In this document: positions 8,319-17,800 of the stretch, piece by piece
Layout of the letters: every line of letters starts with the position of its first letter
How positions within the stretch are numbered: the stretch's first letter is position 1
Assembly (NCBI GenBank): GCA_030692355.1
Contig: JAUYCF010000024.1
Location: forward strand, 1 to 61,866
Direction: 5' to 3'
From: Thiobacillus sp.
GTDB taxonomy: Bacteria > Pseudomonadota > Gammaproteobacteria > Burkholderiales > Thiobacillaceae
DNA: 61,866 bases
Notes under the pieces: model-generated
The model's input: the letters and a program-made list of their open reading frames with translations, nothing else
Databases searched by the model: none
Told to the model about the DNA's origin: nothing
Translations under genes and position numbers: made by a program

Positions 8319-8626
8319 GTACCGAACTGCATCCGTCCATCGTCGCCCTGGTCTCGCTGGCGGCCAACATTGCCGCCAACCATCCCAAACAGGGCCTGTG
8401 CCAGGTCGACCGGCTGAAGGGCTACGGCGTCAGCAAGGAACAAATCGATTCCGTCATCGAAATCGCCCGGCACATCCGCGACGAGGCCGCGCAAAGCCTC
8501 GATACCCGCTTCGACGAAGCCTACGCCGCCAGCGCCAAACCCGCCGACCCGCTTGCCAAGATCGCCGTGGTGGAGTCGGGCGCGGCCTGCTGCACCCCGA
8601 CGCCCTCCGGCAAGTCCTGCTGCTGA
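8315..8626 (+). CDS. Small Cys-tailed protein of the arsenic operon
   Basis: A 103-residue protein that I do not recognise as a named family. The body (residues 1-75) is predicted helical and weakly recalls AhpD or carboxymuconolactone-decarboxylase helices (GLCQVDRLKGYGVSKEQIDS), but lacks their CxxC site. The tail GAACCTPTPSGKSCC has two Cys-Cys pairs, suited to binding trivalent arsenic or another thiophilic metal. The start overlaps the arsP stop (ATGA), and arsM follows 28 bases later. It may be an arsenic carrier or chaperone between the permease and the methyltransferase; that is inference. Confidence 0.72.
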   Translation: MSTELHPSIVALVSLAANIAANHPKQGLCQVDRLKGYGVSKEQIDSVIEIARHIRDEAAQSLDTRFDEAYAASAKPADPLAKIAVVESGAACCTPTPSGKSCC

Positions 8627-8654
8627 AGTCCAACATTTTTCAAGGAGACCGATC

Positions 8655-9461
8655 ATGACCATTCACGAACACGACCAGATCCGCCAGCAGGTACGCGCCG
8701 CCTACGGCGCCGTGGCACGCGCCGAATCCAGCGGCTGCTGTGCGCAGGGCACGGGTTGCTGCGCGCCGTCGGACCAGGACGTCGCCGAGCTGCTGTCGCG
8801 CGGCATCGGCTACAGCGCCGAGGAGACGGCCGCAGTGCCGGAAGGCGCCAACCTCGGGCTGGGCTGCGGCAATCCGCAGGCCATCGCGGCGCTGAAGCCG
8901 GGTGAAACCGTGCTCGACCTCGGCAGCGGCGCCGGCTTCGACGCTTTCCTGGCGGCGCGCCAGGTGGGCGCGGGCGGCGCCGTCATCGGCGTCGACATGA
9001 CCCCCGACATGATTTCCAAGGCCCGCGCCAACGCGGTCAAGGGCGGCTATGCCAACGTGGACTTCCGCCTCGGCGAGATCGAGCATCTGCCGGTGGCCGA
9101 CGCCACGGTGGACGCCATCATTTCCAACTGCGTCATCAACCTGTCTCCGGACAAGGCGCAGGTCTTTCGCGACGCCTGGCGGGTGCTGAAACCCGGCGGC
9201 CGTCTCGCCATCTCCGACATCGTCACCACCGCCCCGCTGCCGCCGGCGATGCAGCAGGAAGTCGCCCTCCACACCGCCTGCGTGGCCGGCGCGGCCAGCG
9301 TCGACGCGCTCACCGCCATGCTCACGGATGCGGGCTTCACCGACATCCGCATCGCCCCCAAGGACGCCAGCCGCGAGTACATCCGCCACTGGGCGCCCGG
9401 ACGGGGGGTCGAGGATTACATCGCGTCCGCCACCATCGAGGCCGTCAAACCGGCAAACTGA
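8655..9461 (+). CDS. arsM: Arsenite S-adenosylmethionine methyltransferase
   Basis: A 268-residue class I methyltransferase. [15 protein letters not shown] (about 86-100) is the SAM-binding motif I. Cys71 (GLGCGNP), Cys159 (SNCVINL) and Cys209 (TACVAG) match the three conserved arsenite-binding cysteines of ArsM. An N-terminal [10 protein letters not shown] cluster adds four more thiols, common in bacterial ArsM. It converts arsenite to mono-, di- and trimethylated forms. AAGGAG at 8642-8647 supports the ATG at 8655; a longer frame from 8553 has no such site. Thiol reductant may come from the next gene. Confidence 0.94.
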   Translation: MTIHEHDQIRQQVRAAYGAVARAESSGCCAQGTGCCAPSDQDVAELLSRGIGYSAEETAAVPEGANLGLGCGNPQAIAALKPGETVLDLGSGAGFDAFLAARQVGAGGAVIGVDMTPDMISKARANAVKGGYANVDFRLGEIEHLPVADATVDAIISNCVINLSPDKAQVFRDAWRVLKPGGRLAISDIVTTAPLPPAMQQEVALHTACVAGAASVDALTAMLTDAGFTDIRIAPKDASREYIRHWAPGRGVEDYIASATIEAVKPAN

Positions 9462-9472
9462 AAGAGAACGAC

Positions 9473-9703
9473 ATGAAAAACATCAAAGTGCTCGGCAGCG
9501 GCTGCGCCAACTGCAAGACCACGCTGAAGCTGATCGAGGAAATCGCGCAGGCGCGCGGTGTGGCGGTCGATCTGGAAAAGGTCGACGACATGGCGGCCAT
9601 CCTCGGCTACGGCGTCATGTCCACGCCCGGCGTGGTGATCGACGGCAAGGTGGTGCACGCCGGCGGCGTGCCGGACCGCAAGAAAGTGGAAAGCTGGCTC
9701 TGA
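9473..9703 (+). CDS. Thioredoxin-fold redox-active disulfide protein (TIGR00412)
   Basis: A 76-residue mini-thioredoxin with the active site GCANC (Cys11, Cys14) near the N-terminus and a cis-proline loop STPGVVIDGK, typical of the small redox-active disulfide protein 2 family. It starts 11 bases after arsM with AAAGAGAACG as a ribosome site, so it is co-transcribed. It probably supplies electrons to ArsC or ArsM or handles an arsenic-thiol adduct; the family has no firmly settled partner. It ends the arsenic operon: next is the REP array. Confidence 0.9.
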   Translation: MKNIKVLGSGCANCKTTLKLIEEIAQARGVAVDLEKVDDMAAILGYGVMSTPGVVIDGKVVHAGGVPDRKKVESWL

Positions 9704-9739
9704 CCTGCGCCGCGAAAATTGCGGCGAGGACGACCCCAT

Positions 9740-10158
9740 GTGACGGCGGCGGGCGTTTTGTGGGAGCGGGGTTACCCGCGATCGGGGTGGGCCATCGGGG
9801 CTAAAGCCCCTCCTACAGGGTCGTGACGGCGGCGGGCGTTTTGTGGGAGCGGGGTTACCCGCGATCGGGCTGGGCCATCGGGGCTAAAGCCCCTCCCACA
9901 GGGTCGTGACGGCGGCGGGCGTTTTGTGGGAGCGGGGTTACCCGCGATCGGGGCGGGCCATCGGGGCTAAAGCCCTTCCCACAGGGTCGTGGCGGCGGCG
10001 GGCGTTTTGTGGGAGCGGGTTTACCCGCGATCGGGGGCGGGCCATCGGGGCTAAAGCCCCTCCTACAGGGGCGTGACGGCGGCGGGCGTTTTGTGGGAGC
10101 GGGTTTACCCGCGATCGGGGCGGAGCCATCGGGGCTAAAGCCCCTCCTACAGGGGTCG
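9740..10158. repeat. Five tandem 83-84 bp REP-pair units
   Basis: Units begin at 9740, 9823, 9906, 9989 and 10073 (spacing 83, 83, 83, 84). Each holds two palindromes, GTGGGAGCGGGTTTACCCGC and TCGGGGCTAAAGCCCC followed by TCCTACAGGG, the arrangement of Pseudomonas-type REP doublets (BIME). Copies differ by a few bases. The array fills the 541-base gap between the thioredoxin-like gene and the universal stress gene. No REP-associated transposase (RAYT) is in the window. Confidence 0.92.
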
Positions 10159-10244
10159 TACCGAATGCGGCACCCGAGCAATCCCCGGGATGCTCGCGCG
10201 TGGGCTATGAATAATAGTGTTACGCGTTTTCCCAGGAACCCATC

Positions 10245-11141
10245 ATGCCCAGCATCCGTTGTATCGTTGCCGCCACCGATTTTTCCGAATTTTCGGAGCG
10301 TGCCGTGCGCCGCGCCGCGCGCATTGCCCAGCAGCACAATGCCGAGCTGCATCTGCTGCATGTGGTGCGCCCGCTCGATCTCTACCCCAGCCTGACGCTG
10401 ACCCCGGACGAATTCGGCCATAGCGACCAGGAGTTGCAGCAAGCGGAGCAGACCCGGGTGGAGGCCATGGCGACGGCACTGTCCGGTCAGTTCGGGATTC
10501 GCGTCCTTCCCGTCACCCGCCTCGGCCGGGCGCATACCGAAATCGCCGCCTACGCGCAGGAGGTGGCGGCCGACCTGGTGGCGGCCGGATCGCGCGGCGA
10601 GAGCACGCTGATGGATTTGTTCCTCGGGTCCACCGTGTCGCGCCTGCTGAGGGTGGCTGCGTGCCCGGTGCTCATCGTCAAGAAGCCGGTAGATGAACCC
10701 TACCGCAAGGTGCTGGCGGCGGTGGACTTCTCGCCGGTGTCCGCGGCGGTGCTGAGCCATGCCTTCGACCTCGCCGACGGTGCGCAGGTGGAAATGCTGC
10801 ACGTGCTGGGCAGCGAGGTCGAGCAGCGTTTGCGCAAGGCGAAGTTCGTCCGGGTGGACCTCACCGACTGGCTCGCGCGCCAGCGCGCGGATGCCGAGAA
10901 GCAGCTGGATGCCCTGCTGGCGCCGCTCGAAAAGGGCGCGCCAACCGGGCGCCTGGTCCAGCCGGGCTTTCCCCCCGCAGTCATCTGCCAGTGCATCGAA
11001 GATGGCCAGGTCGATCTGGTCGTTCTGGGGCGGCATGGCTATGGCGGCGGCTTGCAGGACTGGCTGCTGGGCAGCGTGAGCAAGGACGTGGCCCACGCTG
11101 CGACATGCGACGTGCTGCTGATCGGAACGGGCGGGCAGTAG
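10245..11141 (+). CDS. Tandem-domain universal stress protein
   Basis: A 298-residue protein made of two UspA domains, about 4-146 and 152-298. Both keep the ATP-binding G-2x-G-9x-G pattern: GSRGESTLMDLFLGST in the first half and GRHGYGGGLQDWLLGSV in the second. It is probably cytoplasmic and ATP-binding, acting in stress survival. The ATG at 10245 follows CCAGGAACC. It lies 14 bases ahead of fadD in the same direction, so the two may be co-expressed. Confidence 0.9.
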   Translation: MPSIRCIVAATDFSEFSERAVRRAARIAQQHNAELHLLHVVRPLDLYPSLTLTPDEFGHSDQELQQAEQTRVEAMATALSGQFGIRVLPVTRLGRAHTEIAAYAQEVAADLVAAGSRGESTLMDLFLGSTVSRLLRVAACPVLIVKKPVDEPYRKVLAAVDFSPVSAAVLSHAFDLADGAQVEMLHVLGSEVEQRLRKAKFVRVDLTDWLARQRADAEKQLDALLAPLEKGAPTGRLVQPGFPPAVICQCIEDGQVDLVVLGRHGYGGGLQDWLLGSVSKDVAHAATCDVLLIGTGGQ

Positions 11142-11155
11142 CGGGGTTTTTCTGC

Positions 11156-12832
11156 ATGGAACCCATCTGGATCGAGCACTATCCGGCCGGTGTTCCGCCA
11201 GAAGCCGACATTCTCCGCTATGCCTCGCTCAAGGATTTGCTCGAACAGAGCTGCGAGCGGTTCCGCGCGCGTCCCGCCTTCACCAGCATGGGCGTCAGCC
11301 TGAGCTACGACGAACTCGACCGCCTGTCGCAGGCATTCGGCGCCTGGCTGCAGCACGAGGCCGGTCACAAGCGCGGCGAGCGCGTGGCGATCATGCTGCC
11401 CAACCTGCTGCAGCATCCGGTGGCGCTGTTCGGCGCCCTGCGCGCCGGCATGGTGGTGGTGAACGTCAATCCGCTCTACACCGCGCGCGAGCTGCAGCAC
11501 CAGCTGGCCGATTCCGGCGCGACGGCGATCGTGGTGCTGGAGAATTTTGCCCGCACGCTGCAGGAAATCGTCGCGGCCACCGCGGTGCGCCACGTGATTA
11601 CCGCGCGGGTGGGCGACCTGTTGCCGCCGATCAAGGGCTGCCTGGTCAACTTCGCGGTCAAGTGGATCAAGCGCGGGGTGCCACGCTGGCAACTGCCGGG
11701 TGCGGTGGGCTTCAACAGCGCGCTCGAACGCGGCGCGCGCCATCGCTTGACGGAGGTTACGGTCACGCGGGACGACATCGCCTTCCTGCAGTACACCGGC
11801 GGCACCACCGGGGTGGCCAAGGGCGCGGTCCTCACCCACGGCAACCTGGTGGCCAACGTCGAGCAGACCTCCGCCTGGATCGGCAGCGTCCTCAGGGAAG
11901 GCGAGGAGGTCGTCGTCACGCCGCTGCCGCTCTACCACGTGTTCGCGCTCACAGCCAACCTGCTGACCTTCGTCAAGTGGGGCGGAAACAACGTGCTGAT
12001 CGCCAACCCGCGCGATATTCCCGGCTTCGTCAAGGTGTTGCGCACGACCCGCTTCAGCGTCATCACCGGCGTCAACACCCTGTACCGCAAGCTGCTCGAC
12101 GCCCCCGGCTTCGAGCGGGTGAAGCCGGCCAACGCCGGAGCGCTCAGGCTCGCGGTGGCTGGCGGCATGTCGGTGCAGCGTGCGGTGGCGGAGCGCTGGC
12201 AGCAGCGGATGGGGGTGCCGCTGATCGAGGGCTACGGCCTGACCGAGGCGTCGCCCATCGTCTGCGCCAACCCGCTCGATGCCAGGGAATTCAGCGGCGC
12301 GATCGGCATGCCGATTCCCTCCACCCGGGTGGAGATCCGCGACGACGCAGGCAACCCGCTGCCGTTGGGCGAGGCGGGCGAGCTCTGCGTGCAGGGGCCG
12401 CAGGTGATGCGCGGCTACTGGAACATGGCGGACGAAACCGCCCGGGTTTTGAGCGCGGACGGCTGGCTGCGCACCGGGGACATCTGCGAGATGGACGCGC
12501 GCGGCATGGTCCGCTTCGTCGACCGCGGCAAGGACGTGGTCGTGGTGTCGGGCTTCAAGGTTTATCCGAACGAGGTCGAGGACGTGCTGATGCTGCATCC
12601 GGGGGTGAGCGAAGCGGGGGTCGTGGGGGTGCCGGACGAGACGAGCGGCGAGGCGGTCAGGGCCTTCGTGGTGAAGCGGAACCCTGCGCTGACCGCCGCC
12701 GAACTGATCGCCCACTGCAGGACGAATCTGGCTGCGTACAAAGTGCCGAAGCAGGTGGAATTCCGCGAGCGGCTGCCCAGGTCGCCCATCGGCAAGGTCT
12801 TGCGGCGGGCGCTCAAGGACGTGCCTGCCTGA
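11156..12832 (+). CDS. fadD: Long-chain-fatty-acid--CoA ligase
   Basis: A 558-residue ANL-superfamily enzyme that activates free fatty acids to acyl-CoA via acyl-AMP. The P-loop YTGGTTGVAKGA, the A5 motif GYGLTEASP and the hinge GWLRTGDICEMD are intact, and GKVLRR near the C-terminus supplies the catalytic lysine. The ATG at 11156 gives the standard N-terminus (EPIWIEHYPAGVPPE). The TGA stop overlaps the next ATG (12832), so the following lipoprotein gene is translationally coupled. Neighbours suggest use of lipase-released or exogenous fatty acids. Confidence 0.92.
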   Translation: MEPIWIEHYPAGVPPEADILRYASLKDLLEQSCERFRARPAFTSMGVSLSYDELDRLSQAFGAWLQHEAGHKRGERVAIMLPNLLQHPVALFGALRAGMVVVNVNPLYTARELQHQLADSGATAIVVLENFARTLQEIVAATAVRHVITARVGDLLPPIKGCLVNFAVKWIKRGVPRWQLPGAVGFNSALERGARHRLTEVTVTRDDIAFLQYTGGTTGVAKGAVLTHGNLVANVEQTSAWIGSVLREGEEVVVTPLPLYHVFALTANLLTFVKWGGNNVLIANPRDIPGFVKVLRTTRFSVITGVNTLYRKLLDAPGFERVKPANAGALRLAVAGGMSVQRAVAERWQQRMGVPLIEGYGLTEASPIVCANPLDAREFSGAIGMPIPSTRVEIRDDAGNPLPLGEAGELCVQGPQVMRGYWNMADETARVLSADGWLRTGDICEMDARGMVRFVDRGKDVVVVSGFKVYPNEVEDVLMLHPGVSEAGVVGVPDETSGEAVRAFVVKRNPALTAAELIAHCRTNLAAYKVPKQVEFRERLPRSPIGKVLRRALKDVPA

Positions 12833-14094
12833 TGCCGGCGATGCGCGGACGGAGCATGACGGCAGCCTCTATTTCTCGTTCCGGCCCGGTGGCGCTCGCG
12901 CTGGCCGTTGCGCTCCTCGTCGCGCTGGCGGGATGCGCGCCGGTGCGGCACTACGAAGCGGTGCGGGTGCTGCAGGATTTCGCCGCCGGCACGGCCGACT
13001 CCCGGCTCAAGCGGACCACCCCCGCGCCACTGCGGCAAACCTTCGCCTACACGGTGGCCGGGCGCGCGCACCGCGCCGACCTCTACCTGCCGGCCGCGCT
13101 GGACGGCTGCGCCGCGTGGCGACCGGCGCCTGCCGGGGATGCGCCCGCGCGCTGTCCGCGCGCCGCGCTCGTCGCGGTTCCCGGCGCGGTGCCGCAGGGC
13201 AAGGACGATCCGCGCATGGTGGCGTTTGCCACCACCCTGGCGCGCGCCGGATTTGCGGTGATGGTGCCCGACCTCACCGGCTATCGGCAATTGCGCATCC
13301 GCCCATCGGACGCGCGCGAAATCGCCGATGCCTTCGCCTGGATCAGCCGCCAGCCGGAGCTGGCGCCGGATGGCAACGCCGGCATGTTCGCCTTCAGCTA
13401 TTCGGTGGGCCCCGCCGTGCTGGCCGCACTGGAAGACGACATCCGCGAGCAGGTGCGCTTCGTCGTCGGGCTGGGCGGCTATCACGACCTGCCGCGCGCC
13501 ATGCGGTTTTTTACCACCGGCTGGTTTGAGCATGCGGGCAGCTGGGCATACATCACGCCGGACGATACCGGCCGCATGGTGCTGGCCTATTCCAGCCTGG
13601 ACTACCTCGCGGACGCGGCGGCGGATCGCGCCGTGTTCGACCGCATGGTGGCGCAGCGCATGGACGACCCCGAGGCCGACCTGGCGCCGCTCGCCGCAGC
13701 GTTGAGCGACGAGGCACGCGCAGTGTATGAACTGGCCCTCAATGCCGATTCCGCGCGCTTTGCCGAACTGTTCGCGGGGCTGCCCCGGGCCATGCGCGAG
13801 GATATCGCGCGGCTCGATCTCGCGCGGCACGATCTCGCCCCGCTGCAGGCACGGCTGATCCTGGTGCACGGCCTGAATGACAATCTCATTCCCTATACGG
13901 AGAGCCTGGCGCTTGCCGCCGCGGTGCCGGCGGGGCAGGCGCGCGTATTCCTGATCCGGCGCGTTCTGGGGCATGTCGACCTCGGGATTTCCGACCTGTT
14001 CACCTGGCGCTTCTGGCGCGAGGACCTGCCCGACCTGTGGCGGCTGTGGCGGGTGATCGACCTGCTGCTGGCCGAGCGCGCGGACGACGCATGA
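12832..14094 (+). CDS. Lipoprotein alpha/beta-hydrolase
   Basis: About 420 residues. A hydrophobic helix ends in a lipobox (ALAGC, Cys35), so this is a membrane-anchored lipoprotein facing the periplasm. The hydrolase fold is suggested by AFSYSVGP (a variant nucleophile elbow), LVHGLNDNLIP (acid residue) and RVLGHVDLG (catalytic His). It is likely an esterase or lipase with unknown substrate. ATGs at 12832, 12841 and 12856 are all possible; the first overlaps the fadD stop. Its own stop overlaps the next start. Context suggests lipid hydrolysis feeding FadD. Confidence 0.72.
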   Translation: MPAMRGRSMTAASISRSGPVALALAVALLVALAGCAPVRHYEAVRVLQDFAAGTADSRLKRTTPAPLRQTFAYTVAGRAHRADLYLPAALDGCAAWRPAPAGDAPARCPRAALVAVPGAVPQGKDDPRMVAFATTLARAGFAVMVPDLTGYRQLRIRPSDAREIADAFAWISRQPELAPDGNAGMFAFSYSVGPAVLAALEDDIREQVRFVVGLGGYHDLPRAMRFFTTGWFEHAGSWAYITPDDTGRMVLAYSSLDYLADAAADRAVFDRMVAQRMDDPEADLAPLAAALSDEARAVYELALNADSARFAELFAGLPRAMREDIARLDLARHDLAPLQARLILVHGLNDNLIPYTESLALAAAVPAGQARVFLIRRVLGHVDLGISDLFTWRFWREDLPDLWRLWRVIDLLLAERADDA

Positions 14095-14855
14095 GCGGCT
14101 GGCGTCCACGCGCCCTGTGGCTGCTGGTCGTGGCGCTGGCGGGACTGGCCTGGGTGCTGCCGCCGATTGCGCAGCCGCCCGCCTATCACGATTTTGCCGA
14201 CCAGCGCGCTTGTTGGGGCCTGCCCAATTGCCTCGACACCGCCAGCAATGCCTTGTTCGTGCTGGCGGGGGCGCTGGGGCTGCGCTTCGTGCAGCGAGGG
14301 CAGGGCGCCTGGCGGGATCGGCGCGAGGCTTGGCCGTACGGCCTGTTCTTCCTGGCCATGATTCTGGTCGGGCTGGCATCGGGCTATTACCACCTTGCTC
14401 CCGACAACGCGCGGCTGCTGGGGGACCGCCAGGCGATGATGCTGGCGTTCATGGCCTGGTTTGCCGCCGTCGTGTGCGAGCGCGTCGGCCCGGTCGCCGG
14501 CCTGCGCCTGCTGCCGCTCGTCGTCGCCGCCGGCCTGGGCAGCGCCGCCTGGTGGGGCTGGAGCGAGGCGCGCGGGATGGGCGACCTGCGTTTCTATTTT
14601 CTGATGCAGCTTTATCCGGTGCTGCTGGTCCCGCTGCTGCTGCGCCTCTATCCGCCGCGCTACAGCGGCGACCGCATCATCCTGGCGGTCGTCGGGCTGT
14701 ATCTGCTGGCCCTGCTTTTCGACCTGGGCGACCGCCCGGTACTCGCGCTGACCGGCGGCCTCGTCAGCGGACACACGATCAAGCACGCGGTGGCTGCGCT
14801 GGCGGCGATTGCGGTGCTGCTGCACCTGCGGCAGCGCACTATAAAACAGGCATGA
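14091..14855 (+). CDS. Ceramidase-like polytopic membrane protein
   Basis: A 254-residue protein with about seven hydrophobic segments. ASGYYHLAPDNARLLGDRQ (about 98-116) and SGHTIKHAVAA near the C-terminus carry conserved His/Asp positions of the alkaline ceramidase / CREST hydrolase family, where they bind the catalytic zinc. The first ATG overlaps the hydrolase stop (ATGA) and the stop overlaps the next ATG, so it belongs to a strictly coupled cluster. Amide or ester hydrolysis of a membrane lipid is plausible; the substrate is unknown, and bacterial members are little studied. Confidence 0.68.
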   Translation: MSGWRPRALWLLVVALAGLAWVLPPIAQPPAYHDFADQRACWGLPNCLDTASNALFVLAGALGLRFVQRGQGAWRDRREAWPYGLFFLAMILVGLASGYYHLAPDNARLLGDRQAMMLAFMAWFAAVVCERVGPVAGLRLLPLVVAAGLGSAAWWGWSEARGMGDLRFYFLMQLYPVLLVPLLLRLYPPRYSGDRIILAVVGLYLLALLFDLGDRPVLALTGGLVSGHTIKHAVAALAAIAVLLHLRQRTIKQA

Positions 14856-17800
14856 GGCATTCAACGCCCTCCGAAGCGCAACTGCTCGACCTTGTCCGCG
14901 GCCTTGCGCGTGAGCTGCGGCCGGGCGCCCATGGCATCGACCGTCTCGGCCTGGATCATGAACTGGAGCGCGATTTCGGCCTCGACAGCCTGGCGCGGGT
15001 GGAACTGCTCGCCCGCATCGAGCGCGAACTCGGGGTCGGGCTGGCCGAGGCGGCATTCGCCGAGGCCGAAACGCCGCGCGACCTGCTGCGCCAGATGTCG
15101 GTGGCCGGCCCCGCTGAAGCGCCCGCGCCGGCGCCTGCGGCGATGGAGGAGGCCGTACCCGAACAGCCGCCGCCAACCCTCGCCACCCTGGTCGAGCTGC
15201 TCGACTGGCATGTCGCGCAGCACGGCGAACGGGTGCACATCACGCTGGAGGACGGGGCGGGGCAGAGCGAGGACATCAGCTACCGTGCGCTGCGGACCGA
15301 GGCGCTGGCGCTGGCGACGGGGCTTGTCGAGCACGGCCTGCCGCTTGCGGCCGCGTCCGGGAAGGATTGTGGGAGGCCCGCCCCCGGGCCGAATGCAGGC
15401 GACCGCGTCGCACTAGACTCGGATATGGGCGCCCGCATCGCGCCAGACCCCAAGGAGACGCCGAATCATTCATCTTTTGTCATTGCGAGCGCAGCGAAGC
15501 AATCCAGAATGCCGGCTGAACCAACGCGCGCTGGATCGCCACGGCCCTGCAGGCCTCGCGATGACGGAATAAATCAGCGCTTCCCTGACATGGGCGACCG
15601 TGCTGCGCCAAACCCGATTACTGGCGACCGCGTCGCGCCTGACCCCAATACCGGCGACCGTGTCGCCATCATGCTCCCTACCGGACGCGAATTTTTCGCG
15701 GCTTTCTATGGCGCGCTCTACGCCGGCTGCGTGCCGGTGCCGCTGTACCCGCCGGCGCGGCCTTCGCAGATCGAGGAGCACATGCGCCGCATCGCCGGCA
15801 TCGTCGCCAACGCCGGGGCCACGCTGCTGATCACCGACGCGCGCGCCAAGCCGCTCGGCCATCTGCTGCGCGCGCAGTGTCCCTCGCTGCGCGCGGTGGC
15901 GACCGTGGCGGACCTGTCGCGCGCCGCGGCGGCGCAGCTGCCGCCTCCGCCGCGCCCGGAAGACACGGCCTTCCTGCAGTACACCTCGGGCAGCACCGGC
16001 AATCCCAAGGGGGTGGTGCTCTCGCACGCCAACCTGCTGGCCAACCTCGATGCGATGGCGCGCGCCTCGGGCGTCAGCGCCAAAGACGTCTTCGTGTCCT
16101 GGCTGCCGCTGTACCACGACATGGGGCTGATCGGCGCCTGCATGGGCAGCCTGTATGTCGGTTTCCGGCTGGTGCTGATGTCGCCGCTGGCTTTTCTGGC
16201 GCGGCCCGGGCGCTGGCTGTGGGCGATCCACCGCCACCGCGCCACCCTCTCGGCGGCGCCCAACTTCGCCTATGAACTGTGCGTCAACAAGCTCGACGAG
16301 CGCGAGCTCGATGGCCTTGATCTGGGCCGCTGGCGGCTGGCCTACAACGGCGCCGAGCCGGTCAGCCCCGACACGCTGGAACGCTTCGCCACGCGTTTCG
16401 CCCCGTACGGCTTGCGCGCCGACGCGATGACTCCGGTCTACGGCCTGGCCGAGTCCTCGGTCGGCCTGGCCTTTCCCCCGCTCGGGCGCGGGCCGCTGAT
16501 CGACCGTGTCGACCGTGCTGAATTGTCGGCGAGCGGCATCGCCCGTCCCGCTCCGGCCGAGGATGTTCATGCCCAGCGCATCGTGTCCTGCGGCCTGTCC
16601 CTGCCGGGCCACGCCATCCGCATCGTCGATGCCGACGGCCGCGCGCTGCCCGAACGCACGCTCGGGCGCGTGCAGTTCCAGGGGCCGTCGGCGACCCGCG
16701 GCTACTTCCGCAACGTGGAGGCCAACCAGGCCCTGTTCGACGGCGGCTGGCTCAACACCGGTGACCTCGGCTATCTCGCGGCCGGTGAGCTTTTTCTTAC
16801 CGGGCGCGAGAAGGACGTCATCATCCGCGGCGGTCACAACCTCTACCCGCAGGAACTGGAGGAAGCGGTGAGCCGGCTGCCCGGCGTGCGCCCCGGCGGC
16901 GTCGTCGTGTTCCCGGCCACTGACGCTCAAAGCGGCACCGAGCGTCTGGTGGTGCTGGCCGAAATCCGCGACGAAAAGCCGGCGAACCGCGCGCGCATTC
17001 AGGCGGAAATCAACGGCCTCGCCGTCGACCTCATCGGCATGCCGGCCGACGACATCGTGCTGGCGCCGCCGCGCACGGTGCTCAAAACCTCCAGCGGCAA
17101 GGTCCGCCGCGCCGCCTGCCGCGAACGCTACGAGCGCGGCGAACTGCTCGGCGCACAGCGTCCGCCCTGGCAGCAGTGGCTGCGCCTGGCCGGCGCCGGT
17201 GCCGTCGCCCAGACCCGCCGCCGGCTCGGGCGCGCCGCCGATGCGGTGTGGGCGGCCTGGGCGTGGGCGGTTTATCTGGCCATCGTGCCGCTGGCCTGGC
17301 TGCTGATCGCGGCGGTGCCCGGCCTCGGCCTGCGCCGGCGCATCGCCCGGGCCTGCGCGCGGCTGGCCCTGGCGCTGACCGGGCTGACCCCGCGGCTGAC
17401 GGGCGCGCAGCACCTGGCCGGCCTCGACGCCCCGCTGATCGTGGTGGCCAACCATGCCAGCTTCCTCGATGCGCTGATCCTCACTGCCGTGCTGCCGCCG
17501 CGCTTTGCCTATGTGGCCAAGCAGGAACTGCTGCACAAGCCGCTCGCCGCCATTCCCCTGCGGCGGCTCGGCAGCGCGTTCGTCGAGCGCTTCGACAGCG
17601 CGCGCGGTGTCGAGGACACGCGCGCGCTGGAGGAACGGCTGCGCGCCGGCGAATCGATGGTGTTCTTTCCCGAGGGCACCTTCAAGCGCGAGCCCGGCCT
17701 GCTGCCTTTCCGCATGGGGGCGTTCATACTCGCCGCGCGGACCGGCGCGCCGGTGCTGCCGGTCAGCCTGACCGGCACCCGCACGCTGCTGCGGGGAGAG

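Noticed and set aside
9740..10158. Possible CRISPR array
   Set aside because: The repeats are 83-84 bp units directly joined, with no unique spacers and no cas genes; they are REP doublets.
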